From an uncultured Acidobacteriia bacterium (GTDB lineage Bacteria > Acidobacteriota > Terriglobia > Bryobacterales > Bryobacteraceae), in assembly GCA_903875575.1 (NCBI GenBank), contig CAIQWJ010000102.1:1-53183 (forward strand): 53,183 nt of DNA, written 5' to 3'. The notes under the pieces are model-generated. The model was not told where the DNA came from. It searched no databases and worked only from the letters and a program-made list of their open reading frames with translations. Below are positions 16,823 through 27,657 of this stretch, in pieces. A program made the position numbers and the translations under genes. The stretch's first letter is position 1; each line of letters begins with the position of its first letter.

Positions 16823-17800
16823 TCAAAAATCGCCGCGGATTTTCAGGTACGACATGTAGCGTCCCTTCGGGATGCTTCCGTCATCCACCGCGCCGCGAAT
16901 GCCGCAGCCCGGCTCTTCGCGATGTTTGCAGTCCCGGAATCGGCAGCCATATTCGGCAAACTCGGGAAACGCCGCGCTCAACTGATCGGCTGTCACGGTA
17001 CCCGGATCAAAAACGCGAATGCCCGGAGTATCGATAATGCGCGCGCCGTTCTTCAGCGTGTAGAGCCAGGACGAGGTTGTCGTGTGAGTGCCCTTTCCGG
17101 TTTCTTCGCTAACCCCGCCTGTGCGGGCTCTGGCTTCCCGCGCCAGAGCGTTCAACAGAGAACTCTTTCCTACGCCGCTGTGTCCGGCGAAGACCGCGAG
17201 ACTGCCCGCGAGCAGACCGCGCAGTTCGTCGATGCCTGTGCCGTCAGTACCCTCGTCGACCTGGACGGAGCAGCGCACCACAGGTACGCCGGCCTCACGA
17301 TAAACTTCAGCGGCGGAGGTATCGGCGGCAAGATCGACCTTGGTGACGCAAAGGATCGGTTGTACACCTCCCCGCGCGGCGGCGACCAGGTAGCGGTCAA
17401 CAAGGCCGGGACGGAAGGGCGGGTCCGCGATTGCCGCGACGATGACCAGGATATCGATATTGGCCGCAATGACGCGTTCGCGGTGAACATTGACGGGGTC
17501 CGTCCGCGAGAGCGTAGTCCGGCGCGGCGCGATGGCTGCCACTTTTTCGAAACGAATTGCCACGCGGTCCCCCGGCGCGACGGACATCTCGGTGCGGCAG
17601 AGGCGCGGTTCGCCGCCATCGGGCGCGATAGTGCAGACGCCGGGCCCTACGCCGATCACGAGGGAATCGGTCTCCAGGCCTTCTTCGTTGTTCGTAACTT
17701 TCGCTTTGTTCTTTGCTTTGCGTGCCACGATTTCGTTGACACGCTGATGACGCTTCATAGCGCGGATATCGGCCATGCCGCGCTGTTCCTGTCTGTTCAT
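16823..17800 (-). CDS. rsgA: ribosome small-subunit biogenesis GTPase RsgA
   Basis: A circularly permuted GTPase that acts late in 30S subunit maturation. The motif order proves the permutation: G4 CVTKVDL comes before G1 GHSGVGKSS and G3 DTPGIRVFD. An OB-fold domain forms the N-terminal third, and a C-terminal zinc site is visible (C-X5-C-X-H then C in EEPGCGIRGAV). At 325 residues it has normal length. The N-terminus has an extra basic stretch (RHQRVNEIVARKAKNKAK), common in the family. It stands alone; its upstream region leads into the REP-bounded RAYT gene. Confidence 0.95.
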   Translation of the reverse strand: MNRQEQRGMADIRAMKRHQRVNEIVARKAKNKAKVTNNEEGLETDSLVIGVGPGVCTIAPDGGEPRLCRTEMSVAPGDRVAIRFEKVAAIAPRRTTLSRTDPVNVHRERVIAANIDILVIVAAIADPPFRPGLVDRYLVAAARGGVQPILCVTKVDLAADTSAAEVYREAGVPVVRCSVQVDEGTDGTGIDELRGLLAGSLAVFAGHSGVGKSSLLNALAREARARTGGVSEETGKGTHTTTSSWLYTLKNGARIIDTPGIRVFDPGTVTADQLSAAFPEFAEYGCRFRDCKHREEPGCGIRGAVDDGSIPKGRYMSYLKIRGDF

Positions 17801-17927
17801 TTGTTAGATGGCTCCTGCTGACGTTGGAAGGAAGAGACACGTCGGGCGGACGGTCCCGGGGCAGATTCGCGAGCGTGGTCAGCGGACAGACATAGGCGTA
17901 AGAACAGCATACCGCAGATCGAAAGGC

Positions 17928-17950
17928 AGGGTCAGGGCTTCGGCCCTGCC
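17928..17950 (+). repeat. REP-like repeat, left copy
   Basis: A 23-bp sequence containing the hairpin CAGGGC-TTCG-GCCCTG. It is repeated perfectly and in inverted orientation at 18582-18604, so the two copies bracket the RAYT gene. Hairpin-forming repeats around a RAYT gene are the expected substrate of that transposase family. Confidence 0.8.
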
Positions 17951-18030
17951 AACGTGCTTCTGCCCGGAGCAACCGCAGATTCTATGCGCCCGGCGTGAGA
18001 TTTTCCCGGCCTCGGCGCACTATCATCCCG

Positions 18031-18600
18031 ATGAATCCCTACAACCTCCGCCTGCCCTATTGGGACGTTATTGGAGCACCGGTGTTCGTGACGTTTCGCC
18101 TGCATGGAAGTCTGCCCGCAAACCGGGTGTTTCAGCCCGTAAGCGTCAATCATGGAAGGGCATTCGTTGCCATGGACCAGTTGCTCGACCACCCGCGCTC
18201 CGGCCCGATATTCCTGCAACATCCGGAAGTTGCGGGAATGGTGATGGATTCATTGCTGGATGCAGACAGACGCTTCAGGCGCTATACGCTGCATTCGTAT
18301 GTTGTCATGCCAAACCATCTGCATCTTCTCGTGACGCCCAAAGTGTGCGCCTGGGAGTGGCTGCGACCAATGAAGGCCTTTACCGGGTACGAGGCGTTAA
18401 GAATTTTGAACCTGAGCGGGCTGCCGTTCTGGCAGGATGAAAGCTGCGTCCACCTGGTTCGTAACGCGGTCGAGCGTGAGCGGGTAATCCGTTATATCGA
18501 GGAAAATCCGGTCAAAGCAGGCCTGGTCTCAGTGCCGGAAGATTTTAGGTGGTCCAGTGCCGCGCGGGGCGAAAGCCCCGCGGCAGGGCCGAAGCCCTGA
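18031..18600 (+). CDS. REP-associated tyrosine transposase (RAYT, Y1/HUH family)
   Basis: A single-strand DNA transposase-like protein of about 189 residues. The HUH motif is visible as VVMPNHLHLLV and the catalytic Tyr lies in the conserved YIEENPVKAGL helix. RAYTs recognise REP hairpins; matching 23-bp inverted repeats flank this gene on both sides. Its stop codon and last residues (AAGPKP) lie inside the right-hand repeat. A GTG at 17995 would add 12 residues; the ATG at 18031 is preferred because conserved sequence starts there (MNPYNLRLPYW). TATCAT ends 4 nt upstream. It converges on lepA and looks intact. Confidence 0.9.
   Translation: MNPYNLRLPYWDVIGAPVFVTFRLHGSLPANRVFQPVSVNHGRAFVAMDQLLDHPRSGPIFLQHPEVAGMVMDSLLDADRRFRRYTLHSYVVMPNHLHLLVTPKVCAWEWLRPMKAFTGYEALRILNLSGLPFWQDESCVHLVRNAVERERVIRYIEENPVKAGLVSVPEDFRWSSAARGESPAAGPKP
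18563..18582. repeat. GNRA-type hairpin next to the right REP copy
   Basis: A perfect 8-bp stem (CGCGGGGC and complement) closed by a GAAA loop. It lies at the 3' end of the RAYT coding sequence directly before the right REP copy, giving two adjacent hairpins. The left side of the gene has no matching hairpin. Confidence 0.7.
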
Positions 18601-18604
18601 CCCT
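18582..18604 (-). repeat. REP-like repeat, right inverted copy
   Basis: Perfect inverted copy of the repeat at 17928-17950. It contains the stop codon of the RAYT gene and ends 5 nt before the lepA stop codon on the other strand, so it may also act as a transcription barrier between the two. Confidence 0.8.
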
Positions 18605-18609
18605 ACGCT

Positions 18610-20424
<1,815 letters not shown>

Positions 20425-20488
20425 GCGGTAAGATAGGGCTGAACTAACGATTATCCCATAGGCACGGGACCCCTGCGAATATTAGCGA

Positions 20489-20980
20489 ATGAGCACTGAC
20501 AACTATAGCCAGCCATCCGGCGGCAAACTGAGCGCGAAAGGTCTGCGACTTGCCGTCGTGGTCAGCCGCTTCAACGGTTTCGTGACCGATAAACTCTGCG
20601 AAGGCGCACTCGAAGCAATTGCCGAAGCTGGCGGCACTATCCCGAAAGAAGACGTGATCCAGATCCCCGGTGCCTGGGAGTTTCCAGTGCTGGTGCGGGC
20701 TCTGGCCGGCACGGGCAAATACGACGCCATCGTGTGTCTGGGCGCGGTGATTCGCGGCGACACGCCCCACTTCGACTACGTGGCGGGCGAAGCGGCCCGC
20801 GGCATTTCAGATGCAACCGCGGCCACCGGTGTCCCGATGGCCTTCGGCATTCTGACCACGAACACAGTGGAACAGGCGACCGACCGCGCGGGCGGCAAAC
20901 TCGGCAACAAAGGTTACGACGCGGCCATGACGGCGATCGAAATGGCGCTGACCCTGCGCGGATTGCGGGCGCGAAACTAG
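20489..20980 (+). CDS. ribH: 6,7-dimethyl-8-ribityllumazine synthase
   Basis: Penultimate enzyme of riboflavin synthesis, 163 residues. Signature parts are [46 protein letters not shown] (catalytic His region) and [24 protein letters not shown], all in order. No FMN riboswitch is seen in the 64-bp divergent gap to lepA, and no other rib genes are present. Its stop overlaps the GTG start of nusB by one base, the frequent ribH-nusB pairing. Confidence 0.97.
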   Translation: MSTDNYSQPSGGKLSAKGLRLAVVVSRFNGFVTDKLCEGALEAIAEAGGTIPKEDVIQIPGAWEFPVLVRALAGTGKYDAIVCLGAVIRGDTPHFDYVAGEAARGISDATAATGVPMAFGILTTNTVEQATDRAGGKLGNKGYDAAMTAIEMALTLRGLRARN

Positions 20981-21435
20981 TGGCACGGCACAAGGCACGC
21001 GAGCAAACGCTCCAGATGCTGTTCCAGTGGGACCTGCGCCGCACCTCGGCCGAGCCGATGCTGGTGGACGAAGTGGAGCGCGGTTACTACGGCTCCCTGC
21101 TGGTGCCGGACGAGGCGACCAAAAAGCAGGAGCCCGATCCATTTGCGCAGAAACTCCTGCGTGGCGTAATCGAAGGCGTCGTCGGGATCGACGAACTCAT
21201 CACGCGTTACGCCGCAAACTGGCGCATCGAGCGCATGCCCGCAGTGGATCGCAACGTCCTGCGGCTCTGTGTTTACGAACTCCTGCACGGCGAAACCCCG
21301 GCACCTGTCGCGATAGACGAAGCACTGGAACTGACCCGGCGATTTGCAGGCGAAGAGTCGGTCCAGTTTGTAAACGGCGTGCTCGACGCCGTTCGGCGCG
21401 CCTTACCCGTGAAGACGACGCCCACAGCCGGCTAA
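20980..21435 (+). CDS. nusB: transcription antitermination factor NusB
   Basis: A 151-residue all-helical RNA-binding protein that with NusE (S10) binds boxA of rRNA leaders. The start is the GTG at 20980 (MARHKAREQTLQMLFQWDL), overlapping the ribH stop by one base (TAGTG); an open frame continuing upstream inside ribH is not coding. Family features are the arginine-rich N-terminus, the WRIERMPAVDRNVLRLCVYELL helices and the VAIDEALELTRRFAGEESVQFVNGVLDAV end. Confidence 0.95.
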   Translation: MARHKAREQTLQMLFQWDLRRTSAEPMLVDEVERGYYGSLLVPDEATKKQEPDPFAQKLLRGVIEGVVGIDELITRYAANWRIERMPAVDRNVLRLCVYELLHGETPAPVAIDEALELTRRFAGEESVQFVNGVLDAVRRALPVKTTPTAG

Positions 21436-21437
21436 CG

Positions 21438-23795
21438 TTACTGCGCCTCGGCGACCGCCGCGCGCCCCCCACGGGTCGCCCCAGCGGGCGGCTTCAATTC
21501 ATAGCCCTTCGGCGGTTCCGCGCCCAGCAGATACCGCACGAAATAATCCCAGCGGCGCCGGATCATATAAGGTTCATTGCCGAACCCATGCGTCCGGTTC
21601 GGCAGCATGATCAGATCGAAATCCTTGTTGGCCTTAATCAGCGCGTCTACCACCAGCAGCGTATTATACGGCGGAACATTGTTATCCATTGTCCCGTGCG
21701 CCAGCAGTAGGTGCCCCTTCAGATTCTTCGCCAGATTCTGATTCGCCTGATCGTCGTAATTCGTGGTGCCATCGGCATTCTTCGTCAGCAGCCCCTGATA
21801 CCGCTCGCCCCAGTCGTCTTCGTAATCGCGGTTGTCGTGGTTCCCCGCCTCCGAAATTCCCACCTTGAAGAAATCGGGATAGCGGAACATCGCGTCCGCC
21901 GTCGCAAACCCGCCGCCGGAGTGCCCATAGATGCCCGCACGATCCAGATCCACGTACGGATACCGCGCGGCAATCTGCTTCATCGCGGAAACCTGATCCG
22001 GCAGCGTGTTGTCACCCATATTGGCGTAGTAAGCATCATGGAAAGCCTTCGACCGCGTCGGATTCCCCATGCCGTCAATCTCCACCACAATGAAGCCCAG
22101 TTCCGCCAGTGCCTGGGCGTCGCCCCGGCCAGCCGAGAAATTGCGGCTGCCCACACTGCCAGCCTGCGGCCCCGGATAGATGTGGTTCACGATCGGATAC
22201 TTCCGGCGCGGATCCAGATTGACGGGCTGGAACATCAGACCGTACAAATCCGTCTTGCCATCCCTGGCCTTCACCGTAAACGGCATCGGCGGCTTCCAGC
22301 CGGTGGCCTGCAGCGCCGTAATATCGGATTTCTCCAGCGTGGCGATCAGCTTACCCTGGAGATCGCGCAGTACCGTCACTCCGGGCGCATCCGGCTTCGA
22401 ATAAGTATCCACGAAAAAGTTTGACCCCGCCGGTGCCAACGTCACATCGTGATTCGCATCTTCCGGCGTGAGCAACTTGAGACCAGTGCCATCGAAGTTG
22501 ACCCGATAGAGATGAGTGAAGTAAGCATCTCGCCCGCTCTCTTTGCCCGCAGCCAGAAAGTAAATCACCCGCTCCTGCTCATCCGTCCGCAGCACTTGGC
22601 GAACCACCCACTCGCCGGAAGTGACCGGAGCCTTCACTCTGCCTGTCTTCCAGTCGCCCAAATAAAGATGCCCCCAACCGGATTTCTCCGAATACCAGAG
22701 ATACTCGCTCGATTGATACAGCACCTTCCAGTTCACCTTGCCATCGCCCGATTCGTACTGCGTGCCAACCGATTCCTCGCTGATTTCCCGAACATCGCCA
22801 GTCGCCGTGTCAGCCTCGCGCAGCCGCTCCTGCTTGTGATCGCGCGACGTCGAAACGAAGGCCACCCGCGTGGCGTCCGGACTCCACTGCACGTCGGCCC
22901 ATTCGCCGCCGGCACAGGCCACGTCGTCACAGAGCGTAGAACGGTGCTGGTCGGGCTGGATCTTGAAACGGACCACGCGCTTACTCTCCAGATCGATCAC
23001 CACCCGCTGAATCGTGGTGACGACATCGTCTCCCGGCAACGGATACTTCCAGGCTTCCAGCTTCGGATGCCCCACGGCGGTATTCACCAGATACATCTCG
23101 CCGACGCCGCGCTGGTCCTGCTGGAACGTAGCGATCTTTCGGGAGTCCGGCGACCACAGCAGGATAGGCCGATCGCTGTGGGTCCAGCCGGCGTTGTCGG
23201 TGGCGTAACCGAAATCCTTCACGCCGTCAGTCGTGAGCTGCGTATCAGCCCCGCTCGCAAGGTCGCGCACCCAGAGGTTGTAATCGCGAATAAACGCCGC
23301 CTTCTTTCTATCGGGTGAGAGCGAGGAATTCGGGGGCGGAGCCGGGTCCATAGCGCACTTATACGTATCGAGCGCACACTGCCACCGCTTGCCGGAAACG
23401 GTGGCGATCACGCTCTTCCCGTCGGCGGAAAAATCGATCGTCTGAAAAGGCAGCTTAGCGCCATCAAGCTTGGCGGAAGCCGCAGCGGAGAGCGCCTCCG
23501 CCAAACGAGCGTGATCGAAAGCCGTAACCCGCGCGCCGCCCTTCGCCGGATCGGCGATCATGAATTCGGAACCTCCGGGGCGCGTCACCCGGTACCAAAA
23601 CCGGCCGTCCGCCAGCCAACCCGGATGCCCGGCTGTGTTGTAAACCAGCGGCGTGGTGTTGTAACCCATGAACTTCTCAGCGCGGGCGTAGTCCGCGATC
23701 GTCAGGGCCGCCGGGTTTTGCTGGGCCGAAGCCGGCCCGCACACCGTAAGCGCGGCGCAGGCAATGAGAGCGGAGTTCATGAGGGATTGACGCAT
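21438..23795 (-). CDS. S9B dipeptidyl-peptidase IV-like secreted peptidase
   Basis: A 785-residue secreted serine peptidase. A signal peptide (CGPASAQ) is followed by the eight-blade DPP-IV N-terminal propeller and a C-terminal alpha/beta hydrolase domain. The catalytic triad is visible: Ser in YGHSGGGFA, Asp in HGTMDNNVPP and His in NRTHGFGNE. DPP-IV-type enzymes remove dipeptides, often X-Pro, in the periplasm or outside. The Glu pair that binds the substrate N-terminus in DPP-IV was not located with certainty. TAAACT ends 6 nt before the ATG. It ends next to convergent nusB. Confidence 0.92.
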   Translation of the reverse strand: MRQSLMNSALIACAALTVCGPASAQQNPAALTIADYARAEKFMGYNTTPLVYNTAGHPGWLADGRFWYRVTRPGGSEFMIADPAKGGARVTAFDHARLAEALSAAASAKLDGAKLPFQTIDFSADGKSVIATVSGKRWQCALDTYKCAMDPAPPPNSSLSPDRKKAAFIRDYNLWVRDLASGADTQLTTDGVKDFGYATDNAGWTHSDRPILLWSPDSRKIATFQQDQRGVGEMYLVNTAVGHPKLEAWKYPLPGDDVVTTIQRVVIDLESKRVVRFKIQPDQHRSTLCDDVACAGGEWADVQWSPDATRVAFVSTSRDHKQERLREADTATGDVREISEESVGTQYESGDGKVNWKVLYQSSEYLWYSEKSGWGHLYLGDWKTGRVKAPVTSGEWVVRQVLRTDEQERVIYFLAAGKESGRDAYFTHLYRVNFDGTGLKLLTPEDANHDVTLAPAGSNFFVDTYSKPDAPGVTVLRDLQGKLIATLEKSDITALQATGWKPPMPFTVKARDGKTDLYGLMFQPVNLDPRRKYPIVNHIYPGPQAGSVGSRNFSAGRGDAQALAELGFIVVEIDGMGNPTRSKAFHDAYYANMGDNTLPDQVSAMKQIAARYPYVDLDRAGIYGHSGGGFATADAMFRYPDFFKVGISEAGNHDNRDYEDDWGERYQGLLTKNADGTTNYDDQANQNLAKNLKGHLLLAHGTMDNNVPPYNTLLVVDALIKANKDFDLIMLPNRTHGFGNEPYMIRRRWDYFVRYLLGAEPPKGYELKPPAGATRGGRAAVAEAQ

Positions 23796-23863
23796 AAATG
23801 TAGTTTAACCAGGTTCGGCGAAATCTTCGCAACTTCCGCCTTCCCTGGTTCGTAATAGCTTCC

Positions 23864-24706
23864 GTGAGACTGAACCTCCTTTTCCTGCTGCTGCCCGCGC
23901 TGGCCTGCGCGCAAACTGCCGACCAGATCATGGCGAAGGTCGCCGAAAACCAGAACCGGGCGGAGGCCGCTCGGACCGGATTCGTCTATCGCCAGAACGT
24001 TCTGGTAAGGCTCAAGCGTACAAACGGCGAACTCGCCCGCGAGGAAGACCGCGAATACACGGTGGCACCCACCCCCGATGGCGTAAAGCGCGAGATGGTC
24101 CATTTCGCGGGCAAGTACGGCGTCAACGGCAAAGTGACCTCATTCGCCGAGCCAGGCGAAAAGTACAAGGATGCCGACATCGACGCTGACCTTGCGAAAA
24201 GTCTGGCCGAAGACTTCGGTAACGACAAAGACTCCCGCGATGGCGTCAATATGGACCTGTTCCCTTTGACCACGAAGAAACAACAGTCTTATACCTTTAA
24301 ACTGGCCGGAACCGAGATTTACCGCGACCGCGAAGTCTTCCGCATCACCTTCGAGCCCCGTTCGAAAAACGGCCCCCGATCCGACGACCATGGCACCCCG
24401 TGGGCGGGCGAAGCCCTCATCGACAAAGCCGATCTCGCACCGGTGCTCATTACGACCCACCTCGCACACGGCATTCCGGTGCTGGTCAAGACCCTGCTCG
24501 GCACCAATATCCGGCAACTGGGGTTCAAAGTGAGCTACGGAAGGTTCGACAGCAACCTCTGGTTTCCGGAAACCTACAGCGGGGAGTTGAAACTGCGAGC
24601 GCTATTTTTATACGCACGCACAATCTCGATGGGCCTGGTAAATTCCGGCTTCCAGAAAGCCGACGTGAAATCGAATGTCACGTTTGAGAAGCTGACGGCG
24701 GAGTAG
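23864..24706 (+). CDS. secreted protein, LolA-like fold suspected
   Basis: A 280-residue protein with a short signal peptide (LLFLLLPALACAQ) and GTG start. The mature part begins TADQIMAKVAENQNR, a helix typical of outer-membrane lipoprotein-sorting (LolA-like) proteins, and continues as a beta-rich domain (QQSYTFKLAGTEIYRDREVF, RQLGFKVSYGRFDSNLWFPE). No catalytic motif is seen. It is divergent from the DPP-IV-like gene with 68 bp between the start codons. The LolA-like assignment is by pattern of the N-terminal helix and strands and is tentative. Confidence 0.7.
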   Translation: MRLNLLFLLLPALACAQTADQIMAKVAENQNRAEAARTGFVYRQNVLVRLKRTNGELAREEDREYTVAPTPDGVKREMVHFAGKYGVNGKVTSFAEPGEKYKDADIDADLAKSLAEDFGNDKDSRDGVNMDLFPLTTKKQQSYTFKLAGTEIYRDREVFRITFEPRSKNGPRSDDHGTPWAGEALIDKADLAPVLITTHLAHGIPVLVKTLLGTNIRQLGFKVSYGRFDSNLWFPETYSGELKLRALFLYARTISMGLVNSGFQKADVKSNVTFEKLTAE

Positions 24707-24760
24707 CGTCGCCCGCTGTTGGAGAGCCGCGACCGCAGGGAGCGAACTCAGGTTAGCGAA

Positions 24761-25309
24761 CTACGCCAGGTTCAGCGCCTGTTTCACCGCACCCGACGAA
24801 TTCCCGATCTTCTCCTGGAGCATCATAATCGCCTGAATCAACTGCTCCGGACGTGGCGGGCAACCGGGCACGAACACGTCCACCGGAATCACCTGATTCA
24901 CCGGTACCAGCGCGTAATTATTGAACACACCAGTCGACGTGGCACACGCACCCATCGAAATCACCCACTTCGGTTCCGGCATCTGCTGATAGAGGTGACG
25001 AATCACCGGCGCCATCTTGTTCGAGACGCGGCCGGCAATGATCATGAGATCACTCTGCCGCGGCGAACCGCGGAAGACCTCCGCACCAAAACGCGAAATA
25101 TCGAAGCGCGACGCGCTCATCGACATCATCTCGATCGCGCAGCAGGCGAGTCCGAACGCCATCGGCCAGATGGAGTTCTTGCGGCCCCAGTTGATGACGC
25201 TGTCGACGGTGGTCAGGAACGCGCCGGACTGCAGCAGCGCCTGATCCATAGTTTCGTTGTCGATGTGCGAAAACAGCTCCGGGGGACCGCTCGCCAGGAT
25301 AGTGCTCAT
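24761..25309 (-). CDS. nuoB: NADH-quinone oxidoreductase subunit B (complex I)
   Basis: A 182-residue subunit that carries the last iron-sulfur cluster (N2) of complex I on the cytoplasmic side of the membrane. The adjacent cysteines are visible in [10 protein letters not shown], and further cysteines in [12 protein letters not shown] and [18 protein letters not shown] and the [22 protein letters not shown] segment are diagnostic. It stands alone: no other nuo gene lies on either side, so the remaining subunits must be elsewhere. Confidence 0.95.
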   Translation of the reverse strand: MSTILASGPPELFSHIDNETMDQALLQSGAFLTTVDSVINWGRKNSIWPMAFGLACCAIEMMSMSASRFDISRFGAEVFRGSPRQSDLMIIAGRVSNKMAPVIRHLYQQMPEPKWVISMGACATSTGVFNNYALVPVNQVIPVDVFVPGCPPRPEQLIQAIMMLQEKIGNSSGAVKQALNLA

Positions 25310-25407
25310 ATAGGTTTATTGTGCCACGGGCCTGCCTCTGAAGTCATGCCACCACCCGGTTCATGCCGCCCTAAAGCCCGCCCCGCCGGTTGATACACTG
25401 GGGTTTC

Positions 25408-25764
25408 ATGCCCAGTCTTCTCCGGCGTCTCGTTTTGTGGGACTATCAGCGCGGCGTATGGCAGTACGACGTGATCTGCGGCGTCATCATTCTGTTCATC
25501 TTTTTCTCGCCCCGCGAGTGGTTCCGCGACCAGCCCCGCATCCCGAACGCCGCCGAAATCACGTCTCTCCCGTCGCATCAGGGCGAATCGGCATTCTGGG
25601 TGGAACCGGAACTGGTGACTGCGCTGCCCGAAGATCAGCGCCTGGTGGAAATCGGCAAACTGCTGACCACCCGAACCCGCAAAACCCACGTCATCACCCG
25701 GATAGAGCCGATTTACGATTCCGAACAGGTGGTAAAGGGCTATGTGGCCTTCGCCAAACCCTGA
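25408..25764 (+). CDS. small single-pass membrane protein
   Basis: 118 residues. The ATG at 25408 is chosen over a TTG at 25390, because TACACT (25394-25399) sits 8 nt upstream and would drive a near-leaderless transcript. One membrane segment is visible at about residues 20-36 (YDVICGVIILFIFFSP), with a soluble C-terminal domain (LPEDQRLVEIGKLLTTRTRK). Family not recognised. It precedes a LolA-like gene by 59 bp and may be co-transcribed with it. Confidence 0.7.
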   Translation: MPSLLRRLVLWDYQRGVWQYDVICGVIILFIFFSPREWFRDQPRIPNAAEITSLPSHQGESAFWVEPELVTALPEDQRLVEIGKLLTTRTRKTHVITRIEPIYDSEQVVKGYVAFAKP

Positions 25765-25823
25765 CGTTTTTTGAAATGCAGCGCGTACCTATGCAAAGGC
25801 CCTCCAGCGTCCCCATTACAGCT

Positions 25824-26519
25824 ATGAAGCGATTCCCTTCCGTTCTGACCGCGATCTTCGCACTGGCCGCCCTTCCGGCGCTCGCCTGCGCCGCCGATCC
25901 GCTGGCCACCGTTTTCGAGCACATTGATGCTGCGGCAAAGAGCTTCAAAGGCATCACGGCGAACATCTCCAACACCGAATTTCATGCCCTGGTGGACGAC
26001 ACCGACGTCCAGACCGGCACCTTCAAACTACTCCGGGTCAACCCGACTCTCACGCGCGTGCTTCTTGACCTCACCGGCGGCATGAACGGCGCGCAATCCA
26101 TGGCGCTCAATGGCGACAAGGCCCTGGTTTACAACCCGAAAACCAAAATCCTTGCCGAGTACGACATCGCAAAATACAAGGACACCGCCAGTCAGTTTCT
26201 GGCGCTCGGCTTCGGTGCCACCAGCGCCGCTTTGAAGGCTTCTTACGACGTCACATACGTAGCCGAAGAGACCATCGGCGGCAAGCCGACCGCGCACCTG
26301 AAGCTGGTGCCGAAATCGAAGGAGGTTTTGCGCCAGTTGAAGCAGGCCGAACTTTGGTTCGGCGATGACGGTCTCTCCGTGAAACAGAAATTCCTCCAAC
26401 CGTCCGGCGACTACCGGCTGGCAGCCTACTCCAACATGAAGCAGGCAGCCACCATGCAGGAGAAGGATCTGGATCTGAACCCGAAAGGCGCGACCAGACA
26501 AAAGATGGAGACCAGGTAG
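25824..26519 (+). CDS. LolA-like periplasmic lipoprotein carrier
   Basis: 231 residues with a signal peptide (MKRFPSVLTAIFALAALPALACA). The mature protein has the LolA pattern: an N-terminal helix (VFEHIDAAAKSFKGITANI), successive strands (TRVLLDLTGGMNG, ALVYNPKTKILAEYDI) and FGDDGLSVKQKFLQPSGDYRLAAYSN near the end. LolA proteins carry lipoproteins across the periplasm; whether this one does is not shown. A longer open frame from 25437 overlaps the previous gene and is not used. The next gene starts 4 nt after its stop. Confidence 0.8.
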   Translation: MKRFPSVLTAIFALAALPALACAADPLATVFEHIDAAAKSFKGITANISNTEFHALVDDTDVQTGTFKLLRVNPTLTRVLLDLTGGMNGAQSMALNGDKALVYNPKTKILAEYDIAKYKDTASQFLALGFGATSAALKASYDVTYVAEETIGGKPTAHLKLVPKSKEVLRQLKQAELWFGDDGLSVKQKFLQPSGDYRLAAYSNMKQAATMQEKDLDLNPKGATRQKMETR

Positions 26520-26523
26520 CGCA

Positions 26524-27645
26524 GTGGAAACATCGGTCCAGCCTCAACCCGGCAACAGCCGCCTGGCCTACCTGGACTGGATGCGCGGCCTTGCCGCCAT
26601 CACGATGCTCCAGGGCCATGTATTCCACTCGTTCCTGCGCGACGATCTCCGCACCGGCGGCCCCTACCTCTTCTCGCAATTCGTCGGCGGCATGCCTCCC
26701 GCCGTTTTCCTGTTCCTCCTGGGCGTGACTTTCGCTTTCGGGATGGATAGCCAGGAGCGAAAAGGCGTCAACGCCTCAGGCCGCTTGGTAGCCTCGCTCA
26801 AACGCGCCGGACAAATCTTCGCGCTGGCCTTCGCCTTCCGCTTCCAGATGTGGATCGTCTCCATCGACAAAAGCCCGTGGACGGATCTGTTCCGCGTGGA
26901 CGTACTGAACACGATGGGTTTCTCTCTCCTGTGTCTTTCTGCGATGGCCGTATTTCTGACTGTCGACAGAATTCGCCTCTGCGCAATTCTCGGCGTCCTG
27001 ATAGCCGCCGCCGCGCCTCTGATTACGACGCTCAACTGGGACGGTGTGCCCCCGTTGGTGAAGCACTACCTCGCGCCAGACGCTTTCTATTTCGGCTTCT
27101 TCCCCTGGGCGTCGTTTGTCGCCTTCGGGATGAGCGCCGGCAGCCTGTTGCGGCACCTGAAACGCGATCAGGTCGGCACCGCAATGCAATGGCTCGGAGC
27201 CGCCGGCGTCGCCCTGGCCTTCGGAGCCTGGGTGCTCTCAAACCAGCCCTTCTCCATCTATTCAAAAGAAGACTTCTGGCACGATGGACCGCTCCTGATC
27301 TTCATCAAACTCGGTGTCCTGCTGATGATCCTGTCGTTTTCCTACGTGTGGAATCTCGCCATCCCCGAAGGCCAGTGGAGCCTGATCCGCCAGTTTGGCG
27401 TCACCAGCCTGCTGGTCTATTGGGTTCACGTAGAACTGGTTTACGGGAAGTCGCTGTGGTTCTTTAAGGAGAACCTGACGCTGCCGCAGACCGTGGCTGC
27501 CTGCCTCGGCGTGACTTTCTTCATGCTGGGCGTTTCATTACTGCGAACGAACTGGGCGGCAGTGCGGGAGTGGTGGAAAACCCGTTCGCTGCCGACGTGG
27601 CAGACGGCCGCCGAGACCGAATCAGGCGAAGCCGCCGGCGACTAA
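26524..27645 (+). CDS. HGSNAT-like membrane acyltransferase
   Basis: A 373-residue polytopic membrane protein with about ten hydrophobic segments. The start region RLAYLDWMRGLAAITMLQGHVFHSF matches heparan-alpha-glucosaminide N-acetyltransferase-like proteins (DUF1624 type), with an Asp and His in the first helix as expected. Such proteins transfer acyl groups to sugars across the membrane. The start is a GTG 4 nt after the LolA-like stop. The last 100 bp or so of the gene occur again, in decayed form, at 35776-35880 on the far side of the island that follows. Confidence 0.8.
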   Translation: METSVQPQPGNSRLAYLDWMRGLAAITMLQGHVFHSFLRDDLRTGGPYLFSQFVGGMPPAVFLFLLGVTFAFGMDSQERKGVNASGRLVASLKRAGQIFALAFAFRFQMWIVSIDKSPWTDLFRVDVLNTMGFSLLCLSAMAVFLTVDRIRLCAILGVLIAAAAPLITTLNWDGVPPLVKHYLAPDAFYFGFFPWASFVAFGMSAGSLLRHLKRDQVGTAMQWLGAAGVALAFGAWVLSNQPFSIYSKEDFWHDGPLLIFIKLGVLLMILSFSYVWNLAIPEGQWSLIRQFGVTSLLVYWVHVELVYGKSLWFFKENLTLPQTVAACLGVTFFMLGVSLLRTNWAAVREWWKTRSLPTWQTAAETESGEAAGD

Positions 27646-27657
27646 CAAGCGCGGATG

